From: Thalassia testudinum
Lineage: Eukaryota > Streptophyta > Magnoliopsida > Alismatales > Hydrocharitaceae
DNA length: 64,000 bases
Assembly: GCA_037157565.1 (NCBI GenBank)
Contig: JAZHRO010000063.1
Coordinates: 89,618,001-89,682,000, forward strand
Reading direction: 5' to 3'
Position numbers and translations under genes: made by a program. Shown here piece after piece: positions 1 to 11,174 of the stretch (within the stretch, counting starts at the first letter, position 1; every line of letters begins with the position of its first letter). The notes beneath the pieces were generated by a model. It did no database searches and had not been told where the DNA came from. It saw only the letters and a list, made by a program, of their open reading frames with translations.

Positions 1-18
1 TCGGCAACGGTGCCAGCT
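1..18 (-). other. primer binding site of Athila-like element E0 (partial)
   Basis: Read on the minus strand, this stretch directly follows the LTR and matches the start of the tRNA-Asp-type primer site (TGGCACCGTTGCC) of Athila-like elements. It shows that the adjacent LTR is the 5' LTR of a minus-strand element whose body lies left of the window. The window edge cuts the site. Confidence 0.75.
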
Positions 19-1514
19 TGTCTGTCGTGAAACATTAAAAGAGTTTTGTATCGTTGTAGTTGCGAATTACTTCAAAATAAATAAATTTATAAATATTTCG
101 GTAATTATGAAGTCGTTCGCAAGGAGGCAAAACATGATTTTCAAAACCTTTTGTACTAACTAATCTATCCTAATGCAACATATAAATAGAGACGAAATAT
201 TCAGAGAATCAGATTTCTATTATTATTTGCAAATATTTGTAAACTAGGAATCTAAACAAATATGCTCAAGAATAGAGAGAGAAAAAAGTAGATCAAGTAT
301 GGCGCCACTTGTGAGATGCTTGTGCGAAGTGTGGCAATGCTTCAGATCCAGAGCGTCGGGAGGAAGACTGGACATAAGTTGCAAAGAGAGAGAGAGAGGT
401 TAGAGATATGTCTAGTGGAAGTTGCCTCTCAATTGGGGGCCCTGGGGCTATTTTTGTAGCTTTAATGAGTGGTAAAGTAGTTATTTAGGCCCACAAAACT
501 GTGCAATGACCTTGGTACGATCAGATCCATTGTTCGGGAGATCAATGGATTAGATCGTGCCTTAAAATAGCCTCTAAAACACCTTTAACGTGCATGTTGC
601 ACCGGATATTGCCACGTGGCGGCCGCTCGGCCATTGGATCCGATCACGCACACCGCTCACTCTACGCGTGTGCTCATATCTTTATGTGTGCATTCAATCT
701 CAGCCTTTCGATCTCACGTCGCATGCCACATCGCCTTTGTTCCACGTACAACGAGGCATTGGTTTAGGTGTTCAACTGTGCGTGCATCTACGCCATCTCA
801 TCCAACGCACCTCCACGCACGACGTGGTCACGTCCTCGCTGCTTGATCTGATTCGACGGCTTGATTTTTCCTGAGTACTACCGCCTCCTCGATTTCACGC
901 TGAGCACGATTCGAACGCGCGTCGCTCATGTGCGTGCAGAAGCGTTAACCAACGCGCTTGGTGTACGATTGTGTTGCATTTTGTGATTTTACACGTGGCT
1001 ACCCTCAGCTGTTGGATGAAGGCGCAACGATGGGCTGTGAGGATGGTGCCACATGGCATCATCTTGACCGTTCATCTTCTCGCTTTTGTGTTTGGTGCTA
1101 CAGGGCTCTGATTGGGTTGATCTTTTGGCCGTTGGATTGCAATCGTTGATCCGAATCCATTCGTGTAGTCGGATTTGACATCTGAGGCTTGGATTTTTGC
1201 TTCTTGCTCTTTGTCTCCTGATCTTCTACAGGCTGTATGTGATGCTATGGAAGTTTAATTAGGATGATTTCAGAAACGTTGGACTCCCATTGTCATCTTG
1301 ATCAGATCCTTACGGTCTGATCTATCATCTGTGGCACCAGATCATCTGCAATCAATATAGACTCTCTCTTAGTGCATAAAATAGCATTATTATCTATAAA
1401 GCTAACAAATTAACTATGATGCAAATTATGATGCTGATGCATGCATTGCCCCTAAGTTAAGCTAAAATCAAGCTTAATTCAGGTAGATTAGATCCTATGA
1501 TTGCTATGCAATCA
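19..1514 (-). mobile_element. 5' LTR of Athila-like element E0
   Basis: A 1.5-kb LTR running from TG at 19 to CA at 1514 (plus-strand view), transcribed on the minus strand. It belongs to the same family as the E1 LTRs at 46848-48449 and 55441-59324; the first 300 bases are closely alike. It has the U5 motif near 112-129, a weakened TATA region near 450-460 and the G-box palindrome at 1042-1063. The U3 end carries the hairpin TGATTGC/GCAATCA at 1498-1514. It was inserted in the gag gene of element F. Its matching duplication (GGGAC at 1515-1519 expected) cannot be checked because the other end is outside the window. Confidence 0.85.
1042..1063. promoter_or_regulatory. U3 palindrome of E0 (decayed G-box copy)
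   Basis: A 22-base near-palindrome with core CACATG in place of the G-box CACGTG. It lies 451 bp from the U3 terminus of the LTR, the same place as in the other LTRs of this set. Confidence 0.6.
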
Positions 1515-1532
1515 GGGACCTTTGATCCCTGC
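1515..1532 (+). pseudogene. gag remnant of element F, piece 1
   Basis: These 18 bases sit between the end of the E0 LTR and the start of solo LTR S1. They are in frame with the next gag piece at 4256-4335 once S1 and one copy of its duplication CCTGC (1528-1532 and 4256-4260) are taken out. The piece is too short to identify alone; the call rests on that frame and on the exact duplication. Confidence 0.5.
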
Positions 1533-4255
1533 TGTTCGTTCGCTTTTGTGGGGTTTTAAAAAGAATATCACGTTGTAGTATAACCGACAAAACGTTCAAA
1601 CAAATATAGAGAATTTTATTACTCGAAAAACTAGTGTCTCCGAGGTCGAACACAGGGAGCAATCTCAGTACTTTCAAACCCAAAGAATACAACTTTTAAA
1701 TGAAAGTAATTGCTTAAAAGAGAGAGTTATATAAAAAGAATTTCTAAAAGAAAACAGAATTGGACGTCTGATTTCTATATCAGACGTCTTAAATGTAATC
1801 TTCTTTCTCTCTTCTGCCTTCTTCTTCTTTGTCTTCTCTGCTTCTTTTCTTGCGAAGGCTTCTTCTTCCTGCCTTTGTTCCTCTCCTGTCTTCCTTTTTT
1901 CAGAGTTCCTTCTTCTTCTGCTCCTGTTCCTTCTTGGTGCTTTCCTTCGAAGTTTTCTCCTTCCTTATCTTCTCTGCGAGGGCTTCTCCTTCTTTCTCTG
2001 CTACACTCAGCCTTTTCTTCCTTCTTTTCTTCCCTTGCTGCGGTGGCTAAGTGCTCGCTTCTTCCTCTGCTCCTTCTTTCATGCGCAAACCACAACCAGT
2101 GCAAAACCTATCCCCGTCCCTCTACCCAAACGTCTCTCTCTTTCTCTGCAATTCGCTCAAGGACGCTCTCCTAGAGCTACACTGGTAATCGGGTTGGATT
2201 CGCAGCCGGGACCAGGTGCACCTGCAGGTGGGTGATGCGTGAGGAGTGCGTAGGTTAGGGTCGAGTCGGATCCCACCAGATCCGCGAGGTGAAACCGCGG
2301 ACGAGGCAGGCGTGGGTCAGGTGAGGGATCTCACCCCTATGCTTTCAGAGGCGGTAAACATAAAACACAAAAACAATTTAAACCATACCTGCACGTTGCA
2401 TTTCAACGATGTGGGACTATCTGGCTTGCCCCAATTTCGCGCGCGCCCGCAGAGGAGTCCTCGTGCAATTGCTAAGGATGGGGGCTTCGCAGCACACCTT
2501 GCAGGCCTTGATCACTTCGCAACACCCGCGTGAGCTTGCTGCGCCTGGAGCCTGGAGCTGCTACGCCTGGAATCGTTGCACCTGGAGCTACTTCGACCGT
2601 CAATGGCGGCAGGAGCAGAAACCTGTCGAACAAGAACATGGCCTATTGGACTAATCAGACTAGCTGGGCACCTTCGTCGTGGCATGGCGAAGATGGTGCA
2701 CGGTGCTGCAGGCCGCAGGATGGCCTAGGCGTGCGTGCCTAGGTCAGCCTGTGGCCGGAAGTGTGGGGTTGTTCGGGGGACTGTGGTGGTGGAGAAGGAT
2801 GATGGATGGGCGGAAGTTTCTCCTGGTGGTGAGGCGGAGCTTACGAGAGGGTTGGCGAGCTGTGTGGAGGGGCGAAGTGGTGGGAGTGGCTCGCCGGAGG
2901 TCGGTCGAAGGCGAGGAAGGTGGAGGTGGTCAGGCACTGTCGGGGGGGCGATTAACTAAAATAATAGGGGGAAAAGAGAGAGAGAGGAAGATGGAGAAGG
3001 TATCTGGAGTGGTTTGGAAGGAAGGGAGGCAGTGGAGTGGACGTCGCGTAACTGCCGTCGTCAGGGAAGAAGCACCCTAAGGGAGGGAGCGGCGACGAAG
3101 TCGAGGTCAGGGGCACGCGCGCCTGGTACTGTGCGACGCGGGAGGAAGAGGCGAAGTTGACTCTGCTGCTGGTATGGCAGCAGAGCGACGAGAAGGAGGG
3201 GAGGAGGTCGCTGGAGCTTGCAGGTCTCTTGGCCGGAGATGGGAGAGAGGGAAATTTGGGGGAATCTCCGTCAAAATCAAGCTGAGGATCTGCGGCCGGG
3301 TCTGGGGAGCCTTTTATAGGTGTTGGCCGAACCTTCTAGTGCGTGGAGATCGTGCAATCAATCTCTGCCGGCTTGCCGGAGATGGAAAGAGGGTGGATAC
3401 CCAAATCTCTCGTGTGTTCGCACGAGAGATTGGGTTCACACCAGAGATTGTAATTGGCTTTAGAAGGAAGGGAATTCCTTAGAGAATCTCCCTTCCATTT
3501 CTGGGAGGGAATCTCTGAGGGATTAGAGAGGAATCCCTCTTTAAACCTCGCCGGAGATCGGTTTTGCCCTATCAATGGCAACAGGACCTGATTGCAAAGG
3601 TGGCGAGGAACTTAGGGGGCTCTCTGCGAAGATATTCAAAAGATAGGGACCAAACTGTGATTTGGGTGTACTAAATTATAAAGTAGGTCAAGGTGACCTC
3701 CCCTTAGGTCTAAATTTTGGTATAAACCTAATTTGGACCTAAGGAATCCAATGGTGAAGTTGGATTTTAGGTTTGACCTCGTTTGGCTGGATATTTTGCG
3801 TAAAAACCCAAATTAGGTCAATTAATGTGCTCGGACCCTAATCTAGGTCAAACTGGGTTCCAAAGGTCAAATTGAGTGTTATAAACACTAGAGGATATTT
3901 TTCCATGATTTTTAGGGGGTTTTTTCAATTTTTATCCTGACCGGAACCTTGTTAATTTAAGTGGGCCTGTTTTAGGGTTACCAAGTATCATTTAATTCCT
4001 AGATTGCATATAAATTCATTTCTGATTGATTCAACCCAGTTTTTATCTCACTTAGACCATTTGACCTATGTTTTGTCTCTGAGAAATCCCGTTTATGTAC
4101 TGCAATGGTAAAATTACAGTTTTAACCTTTATTTCATGTTTTCTTCTCAGAGTACTTATTCCTTTAGTTAAGCCTTCTTCTAGGTTATGTAGGAGCTTTT
4201 ATTTTCTTTATTGGGTCAAAATGAGCTAGTTATGGTTCATGTGTGGTTCTCATCA
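1533..4255 (-). mobile_element. solo LTR S1 (gypsy type)
   Basis: A 2.7-kb unit from TG at 1533 to CATCA at 4255, flanked by the perfect 5-bp duplication CCTGC (1528-1532, 4256-4260). No primer site, polypurine tract or gag-pol lies inside, so it is read as a solo LTR left by LTR-LTR recombination. On the minus strand TATAAAAG is at 3310-3319, and the U5 motif (GGTCGAACACAGGGAG in plus view) is near 1643. A pyrimidine-rich tract fills about 1797-2060, GC-rich DNA about 2190-3300, and AT-rich U3 DNA 3640-4255. Two copies of the word GACGTC lie at 1762-1789. It interrupts gag of element F. Confidence 0.8.
1797..2060. repeat. pyrimidine-rich tract in S1
   Basis: About 260 bases of almost pure C and T on the plus strand (TTCTTCTTCC-like runs). 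Open frames across it on either strand are products of composition, giving Ser/Leu/Phe-rich or Lys/Arg/Glu-rich peptides, and are not called as genes. Confidence 0.7.
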
Positions 4256-4335
4256 CCTGCTATCCTAATTCCTTACACTTATCCTCATCATCATTTGGAT
4301 ATGAGGATGTGTCGGCTATCCAAGGGAATAGTAGA
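4256..4335 (+). pseudogene. gag remnant of element F, piece 2
   Basis: About 27 codons of Athila-type gag left between solo LTRs S1 and S2. The frame ending at 4335 reads ...FGYEDVSAIQGNSR and continues without shift at 7034 with NNPFSNTYNPSWRNHPNFSW. That is the Asn/Pro/Trp-rich stretch found just before the gag-protease border of Athila-like elements. The first five bases are the S1 duplication and the last five (GTAGA) the S2 duplication. Confidence 0.75.
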
Positions 4336-5695
4336 TGTAACGACCCGATTCCCGAGTCCCTACGAGACACGAGAACCGAACTGACTCGACTAATCCCAAG
4401 ACCTAGTCGTCCAACGAGGAAGTAACCAAAAGAGCAGTAAAATAAATCACATTTAGCATGAATATAACTAACAGTAAGGAAGTACAGCAGTAAGGAAAGA
4501 AACTACTACAGTAGATACCACCACAACAGTTGAACAACATTTATCATATAACAAGAACTGCAGGTAAAGAAAGTACAGCGGAAACAAGAACTACTCACTA
4601 TAACATAAACAAAAGAGGTACAAAAGACTGTGGTAAACTCTCCTGGACCCTACTCGGCCCAGCGTCCTTTGCAGCCGCTGACCCTGGCTGCTCAACACCT
4701 GGTCCTGGAAAAGGTAACGAGTGTAACACGTCAGCAAAACGCTGAGTAGAGTGGAAAACTGACTAAAGACAACAGTAGAGTGTACAGTAGCTGTTATGTT
4801 CTATTACTTCCTTTATTCACATCTTTCAATTTTTCTCACTATTTCATTTATTTCTCAGATCCTTTACTTGATCTCGAATGTTCCTCGTGGGAACGATCTT
4901 GATTGCAATCTTTTCCAAAAGTAGAAGTAGCACGTGGTGCTCTCCTGGTCGGGAGAGTCCCTCGTGGTGATCCTACCCTCAATCAACCACCCCAAGGTCA
5001 CTGACAGACGTAACGGTGACTACGGCATGCGCGATAAACGCACAGGTAGCTAACCCGCACTGGCACCCGGTCAGTCGTTTCCGTTAACAGGTGCGCCCAA
5101 AGCACAGCACGAAACCAGGGCAGAGCCCTCTCAGTAACAGGGGTCCAACCCCTCCACAGTAACCAAACTGGGGCCTTGCCCCTCCACAGTCCGCGGACCC
5201 TCCCCTGACTACCCTGGTTTGCCCTAGTGGGCCTAACAAGTCGGTGAAGGAGGCTAGCAGAGCCCCAGGGCCCGTGGGGTAGCTAGTACTCTCCTAACAC
5301 TAGTAGCTCTCCTCGGTACTACGTACACGAGGGCCAGCAAGTTGGTACAAAGTGGCCAATCCTAACCCCGGGTCCCTGGGGTGGCTGGCCCCACTCTGCA
5401 CTAAACAGGTACAGGTACTTCCCTTGGTACTGCGTACCCAAGAGACAGTACAAACTACATCTCAGTTCCATTCCTTTTTCTTTCTAGGAGTTCCACTCCT
5501 AATTCCCCGTAGGGTTCCAGCTCTTTATCTCAGAACATCATATGTTTCACTTTCCAGTTTCACGTTCTCACAATCCATGATCTCAATCATGTTTCTTTAT
5601 TCATAACAGGCAGCTGTTAATTCAATTTACAGGTAGCTTTATATTCCTTTCCATTTTCCAAGACTGCAGTATTATACATTCCACTAGTTTTTCCA

Positions 5696-5830
5696 TCCTA
5701 GGATTCATGCCACATCCTAGGATCTAGCATACAACTAGTTTTCCAGCCCTAGGATTCATGCATCACCTAGGAGCTATCATTCCATACATTTCTCATTCCT
5801 AGGATTCATGCAATGTCCTAGATTCTAGTT
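5696..5830. repeat. three spaced copies of CCTAGGATTCATGC
   Basis: The 14-base word occurs three times about 50-60 bases apart within S2, near 5697, 5749 and 5799. Each is followed by a shorter CCTAG echo, so the unit is an imperfect tandem repeat of about 50-60 bp. Confidence 0.6.
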
Positions 5831-6118
5831 ATGGTTCCATACTTTAATAGATTTTAATAATAAACTTAAGCCACTCTACCAGGTACAACGGGAGTAATGG
5901 GGGCGTGATCGGGAATCCCGCGTGCCTCCGCGACTCCCAAGACTGCAACTGAACGAGGTCCTATCACAAGGATCAAACACAAGGATTGTCTCAAAACAGT
6001 GTATAGCTACTGTAGACGGGTAGAGGAATTAATTCTGAAAAGAACGCAACTCGAATCGCGGAAAACGGAGCCCGAATGGGCCCTAAACGGGTCGTAAAAG
6101 ACGATACTGTGCAAAATC

Positions 6119-7000
6119 AGACGTCTGGGACTTCTTCCAGACGTCTTAAAAAGTGGATCAGAGAATTACCTGTTCAGCATGGTTTCCCAGACGTCCAGAA
6201 GTCTGCGGGGACGTCTAGCCTATCTCCAAGACGTCCGATGGTAACCAAGGACGTCTGGAGGTCGCTCCCGCCGTCTGGTACAACAGCCAGACGTCTGATT
6301 CGCAAAGGATGGAGAAACACCTAGCCTGCGCACACCCAACTCCCTCCCTCAGTACGATCAGTCGACAGGAAGGAAGAAGAAAGCGGAATACTCACTTTTC
6401 AGACGTCTGTATTAGCTTCTAGACGTCTCCCTCACCGTCTGGCTATCAACCCAGACGTCTGATTCTGAAAATTTTTCCAGAATCAGGGCACCACTCGGCC
6501 TCCGCTCGCGACGCCGCCGGCATCGCACCTCGCGCACTTGCTGCTCAGACTGCAGCAGGTCCCTCTCCGCGTCATTCCGCGCCCCCTGCGCCCTCCGCCG
6601 GCCGGCCAAGCCGCTCCAGCGAGCTCGCCCTCACGGCAGAGCTCCGCCCTCGCATGCCGCACCTCCTCCGCGCTTACTACGGCCGTCGCTGCCGCCCTCG
6701 CGCTCGCTCGCTCTCGCGCACAGGAAGGAGAAGAGGAAGGGGACGATGGAGACGACAGGAGGGGAGGCGTGGCCTTTTAAGGCCGCGTGAGGAGGAGGGA
6801 GAGAGTGCGCGGCAGGTCTGCAGCCGCAGAGAGAGAGGGAAAAAGAGAGAGAGAGAGAGGAATCGTGGGTCTGCGCGCACAGGCGAGCAGACGAATCTCT
6901 CGTGCGAAAAATAACTATTTTCCAGACGTTTGGAAGCAATCCCAGACGTCTGGTCCCAGACGTCTGGTCCGACGTCTGGGACACCTCCCAGACGTCTTAA
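6119..7000. repeat. cluster of the palindrome AGACGTCT
   Basis: At least nine exact AGACGTCT words, often extended to CCAGACGTCTGG, plus several one-base variants, occur in two bunches: 6119-6460 and about 6930-7000. Each is self-complementary and has an ACGT core. Density falls to nothing in the GC-rich middle. Confidence 0.75.
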
Positions 7001-7028
7001 AATACGTCTGGGGCACGCGTTCGTAACA

Positions 7029-7303
7029 GTAGAAATAATCCTTTCTCCAACACCTACAATCCTAGTTGGAGAAACCACCCGAATTTTTCTTGGAAAAGCC
7101 AAGGGCAAGGAAACCAACAAATTACACAACCTGGACCCTATCAGGTGAACCCTAGCTTACCTAACACTTATAACCAGGGTTGGAATTATCAACCCTTGCC
7201 CCCTAACCAGCCTAGCCAAACTGAATTGGCTATATTAAATCAGCACCACCAATTGATGGACACAAATACTTTCGTGTTGCAAGTAGTTGACCCAGTCCAT
7301 TAG
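7029..7303 (+). pseudogene. gag C-terminal fragment of element F (Athila-like)
   Basis: From 7034 the frame gives an Asn/Gln/Pro/Trp-rich sequence, including NTYNPSWRNHPNFSW and further on NTYNQGWNYQPLPPNQPSQ, and stops at TAG 7301-7303. This is the C-terminal, presumed nucleocapsid-side, part of Athila gag, the structural protein of the particle. The N-terminal capsid part is missing from the window because E0, S1 and S2 cut the gene and the rest lies to the left. The stop and a following frameshift separate it from the protease segment. No zinc knuckle can be seen here. Confidence 0.8.
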
Positions 7304-7324
7304 GAATCTAAAGAACTAGATAGG

Positions 7325-8407
7325 GCCTAAGCCTATTGATAGACCTATTAGAGCTCTCCTTTCCCAACCCATTCCGAACCCTAGAAACATACCTAATCAG
7401 GGACACAATCCTCAAGGGTTTAGCCGAGGTCATATGATTCAACAAGCTCTTGTGACTCCCCCTGGCTTTTATTCACCTCAAGTTCCACATCCTTCTGCAC
7501 CTATCCTTCCTACTCCTCCTGCTCAGGGGAATCACTACCCACCTGGCATTGCTAATTCCATCACCTTGAGAAGTGGCAAGACCACTAAAAGCCTTGTGCA
7601 CCAAAATCAAACAACCTAGGATCATGATAAACCAACTCTAATTAATACACCTTAGGTTGAGGATGAGATCCAGGCTCATGATTTTGAGGACCCAAAGATC
7701 CAAATCCCTTTCCTTGAAGCCCTGAATAGGCCTAGAAAAAAGAAGACTGAGCCTAAAAATGAGACCTGGTTGGATGTGTTCAAACAAGTACTACTTAATA
7801 TCCCACTTTTGGAAGCTATTGAACACATCTCGGCTTGTGACAAATTTTTAAAGGAATTAACCACAACTAACCGCAAGTCAAAATTAAGTAATCATGAGAA
7901 GGTAATCCTTTTTGAACAAGCTAACTCTATTCTCTTAAAGGATTTACCTGTCAAGAAGAGAGACCCCAAAACCCCCTTGATTTCTTGTAAAATTAATGAT
8001 CTAGACTTTGATAGAGCTTTAATTGATTTGGTGGCTTCCATCAACCTGATGCCCACTAAGATTTATGAGATGATTGGATTCGAGGACCTCGAACCTATCG
8101 AAATACAAATACGGTTGGCCGACCAATCTGTGAGATGTCCACGTGGGATTTTGAGGGATGTAACTATTCGAATTGATAATTTCTACTATGCCGTGGATTT
8201 CATTATCTTGGATCTTGACATTCCTAAGATTTGAGGCAGGCCCCAATTATTCTCGAAAGACCATTTTTAGCAACTGCGGAGGCCGTGATTGATTGCAAAA
8301 ATGGGAATATACAAATAGCCTTTGGGGATGAAAGGATGAAATTAAAACTTTTTAAGGCTATTCAGAACTCTAATGAAAGTTGTGGGCTTATTGAAGAAGT
8401 TAAGTAG
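7325..8407 (+). pseudogene. gag-protease linker and aspartic protease of element F
   Basis: The frame carries a Pro/Gln-rich linker (about 7430-7560) and the motif NSITLRSGK near 7555-7580, which marks the gag-protease border of Athila elements. The segment DVFKQVLLNIPLLEAI follows near 7773. The protease active-site block reads ALIDLVASINLMP near 8011-8050, where the usual Asp-Leu-Gly has become Asp-Leu-Val. Its C-terminal block is PIILERPFLATAEAVID at 8243. Damage: in-frame TAG at 7617-7619 and near 7653, TGA at 8232-8234 with a frame change just after it, and TAG at 8405-8407. The same frame then runs straight into ORF X with no reverse transcriptase between. Not functional as it stands. 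Confidence 0.82.
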
Positions 8408-9047
8408 GTTGAGGGTTTGATTCAAAATGCCTCTGAGAAAGACTCAAAATTTGAGGAATATACAGATGAATTTAATTATAAGTCATTTCTTTTTAAGGAT
8501 CAAGCTCGTGATAGCTCTGAAATGGAAAGCTTTATATTTAATCTTGAGACAAAATCTAAGGAAGATAAGCATAAATGTGATTATGAGATTTTTCTTTTTG
8601 ATGAGGAGATTTCTAATAAATCTGAAATGGAAGGATTCACATTTGATTTTGAGAAAAATTTCTTACTTGAAAAAGGTGAAACTTAGAGATTTCAACTTTA
8701 ACTTGATGAACCTTCGATGGATAGCTTCACCTTTACATCAGATTTGGATGAAACTGAATTTGAATACTTTTCTATGGAGTTTGATTTCGTATCTGATGTG
8801 ACCAAGTCTAATTTTAGCATTGAAGATTTTAAAAACTTGGTCTTCAAGAAACAAAGAAAGGAGGTGGTGGAACTAAGATAAAATTATTTGTGAAATGATG
8901 CCAAGGATCTCAGGGTGCCTCTACTCTTAAATCTTCATACCTTCTACAAGGACCCTTATGACTTAAGCAACTTTGATTTCTGTAAACCCAAGATAGCCCA
9001 AAATTTGCACCCTCACTTCAAAGCTCATTTCAATTGGGCTTAAAACT
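8408..9047 (+). pseudogene. ORF X of element F (unrecognised acidic protein)
   Basis: It follows the protease in the same frame after one stop codon. It is rich in Asp, Glu, Phe and Ser and holds about three degenerate repeats of roughly 33 residues, seen as FKDQARDSSEMESFIFNLE, FDEEISNKSEMEGFTFDFE and, after a frameshift near 8690, a third ending SMEFDFVS. The end (about 8905-9045) reads LRVPLLLNLHTFYKDPYD, matching LRVPIDLKPPAFYQDPHD in ORF X of N1. In an ordinary Athila element reverse transcriptase would begin here. I do not recognise the family; a decayed env-like protein is one possibility. Confidence 0.55.
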
Positions 9048-11159
9048 TTACGAATCATGCATCTTTTATACTTGGGTTACCTACCTTCAGTCCCACTGCA
9101 CCTCATGTCCTTAGCACTAAATGTCACTAGATACAACTTCTTTTGATTTATCTATCTTGTATCCGACGTTCTAGCATTGGGCTACATCACCAACTAGTCT
9201 GCATTTGCAGACATCTGATTATGAGATTCCTTGATTTATTTGTTATTCTACTCTTGACCCTATCATCTTTATTAATTGATTCATCTTTTTAAGGGGTTTA
9301 GGTCTAGTTGTAGACGTAAAATTCAGTGCTTGTTGGGAGGTAACCCAACGTTTGTAGATAGTCTTGCTATTTACTTTGAAATTTTATTTAGGTTTGGAGA
9401 TGATCGAGACTTGATTTCTTTAGAATTCTCCGATTTCCAGGTAACATTTATTCTTCTTTTATGTTCATTACATGCATTGAGGACACTGCATGAAATATGC
9501 ATGGGGGGATAGATAATATTTTTGAGAGTCATTCTTATTTATCTCCAAAATTATAAGTTTTTAGTGATTTTTCTTGAATTAATTGTGTCATAAAAAAGTA
9601 GTATGTGTTTTTGAAGAAAAAAACTATTTATTCATAGCATTTATACATATTGCATTCATGCATTTATTCAAAAGATTTTTATCAATAAGGTTTTATTGAA
9701 GATTTTCTTCTTGAATTATTTCTTAGTTTAAAATCCAGTACATTTATTTCACTTGCACGTAGACTTTGTAATAGATCCTTTATGAAAACCAATAAACATT
9801 TTTAGTTTGTCGAGGAAAAGTATTGCTTCTTTTCTTGGACTCTTGGATAGCTAGTTAAGGAGTCAGGCAAACTATCTTTCATTAGATCCACCAAACATTT
9901 GTGAGGTGAGAGTAGAGTGTCTATTGGTGCTCTAAGTCTAGTACAAGGACTTTTAAGGTCTGGATAATTGTATGATGATACTTAAGTGTTAGGCATAGTT
10001 TTTACTCTCAGTTCTTGCGTGCGAACATTATGCATGAATTCCTGAGAGCCAACAAATAAGACAAATATGCAAAGATCGAGTTCTAATAAAACTATGACTA
10101 AGGTGGATGGTTACGATCGTCCTTTATGGAATTTTCGATTGAAGGAGAGTATTAGCATTAAAGGTCAGAAGTACACATGTCCTATTCATCTCTTCCCAGT
10201 GCCGAGAGTAAACACTTTCACCAAATAAGCCACACATTATCCTCTTGAACATCATCATCCCCAATAATGCCTCGTCAATAAAAATTTATGCTATGTGTGT
10301 TGTGTTGCTAGAAATGAAAAAAAAAGAAGGAAAAAAAAAGAAGAAAAAGAGAAGAATTTTTTTTTTCAAAAAAAAAACACAAGAGGAAGAAAAGTCTAAA
10401 AAAAAAGTGTTAAGTTCATAGTTGTGTTTATTTCATCGAGGCAACAACACGACTCTCTTTGTGATCCACCAAATATGACCGTGACCTACTTTTTCTATAT
10501 TTCTGATCGCCTGAATATGGGATGAAGAACTTTAATTGATAACATGTGAGGCTACCAAATATTTAGTACATTTATAAAATCTGGTGAAATAGTGAGCTCT
10601 CTAATGAAAAGCTCAAAAAGAAAAAGAAAAAGAAAGAGAAAAAAAGAGAGAAATGAAAAAGAGAGTGAGTGAGCATAATGGAATGCCGAGAGAGTGCAAT
10701 TTTTTAGCCTCTTTCTGGGTTGACTTGTTTGGTAGTTCAGCGATCTAAAGTCTATAATACTAGTCTACATGTAGCACTAGATGAGTGTGAGCCACTAAAT
10801 ATAAAACCATTTGACTTAGATATCTTCTACCAAGGCCAAAAAGCATGGGTAGAAATTTTGATTTATTTGTATCCCCGAGGGAAGAAGTTTGCCTATCCTG
10901 ATAGAATTTTTATAGAGGGTTAAATATGAACTTTAAATGCAGGTTGGCTTTTCACTGGGATCCGTTGCTTATGCTATTATCACATCATTTTCACATTATC
11001 TGTATCTCTAAATCTTTTAAAGAAGACAAGAAGAAATCTTTTGTCAAACCTCTGATAAAAAGGAATAAGCAGACCTTTGGGGGCCAAGTTGTAATTAGCA
11101 TAGATTATACATTTTGCATTCATTTTTCATTCTTGCATTTTCTCGATGACTAACAAAAG
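9048..11159 (+). other. 3' untranslated region of element F
   Basis: There is no convincing gene in these 2.1 kb. Pieces are shared with the minus-strand 3' regions of N3 and E1: CATCACCAACTAGTCTGCAT near 9190, TTGTTGGGAGGTAACCCAAC near 9332, CCAGTGCCGAGAGTAAAC near 10197 and CCCCGAGGGAAGAAGTTTGC near 10873. A stretch at 10315-10405 is A/G-rich low-complexity DNA. The 67-codon frame at 10720-10923 falls on a block conserved as non-coding DNA in the relatives and is not called. Confidence 0.6.
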
Positions 11160-11174
11160 ATAGGCATGGGGGTT
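11160..11174 (+). other. polypurine tract of element F
   Basis: The sequence ATAGGCATGGGGGTT immediately precedes the LTR start TGATATTTCC. It matches, in opposite orientation, the GGCATGGGGGT tracts of N2 and N3. It would prime plus-strand DNA synthesis. Confidence 0.75.

Larger units (their letters stand above)
4336..7028 (-). mobile_element. solo LTR S2 (gypsy type, TGTAACGA...TCGTAACA)
   Basis: A 2.7-kb unit with near-inverted ends (TGTAACGACC at 4336, TTCGTAACA at 7020-7028) and a perfect duplication GTAGA at 4331-4335 and 7029-7033. No internal domain is present, so it is a solo LTR. Orientation is inferred as minus because many plant gypsy LTRs end in GGGTCGTTACA, which is the left end here reversed. 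It carries three spaced CCTAGGATTCATGC repeats (5696-5830) and a dense cluster of the palindrome AGACGTCT (6119-7000). GC-rich DNA fills 6480-6790. It splits gag of F in frame. Confidence 0.82.

Noticed and set aside
1775..2104. 109-codon Lys/Arg/Glu-rich frame on the minus strand
   Set aside because: It is the translation of a pyrimidine-rich tract and has no start context or relatives.
6119..7000. AGACGTCT repeats as a CRISPR-like array
   Set aside because: Repeats are 8 bases and irregularly spaced, in plant DNA, without uniform spacers.
10720..10923. 67-codon frame in the 3' region of F
   Set aside because: The same blocks recur in N3 and E1 without an open frame, so this is conserved non-coding DNA.
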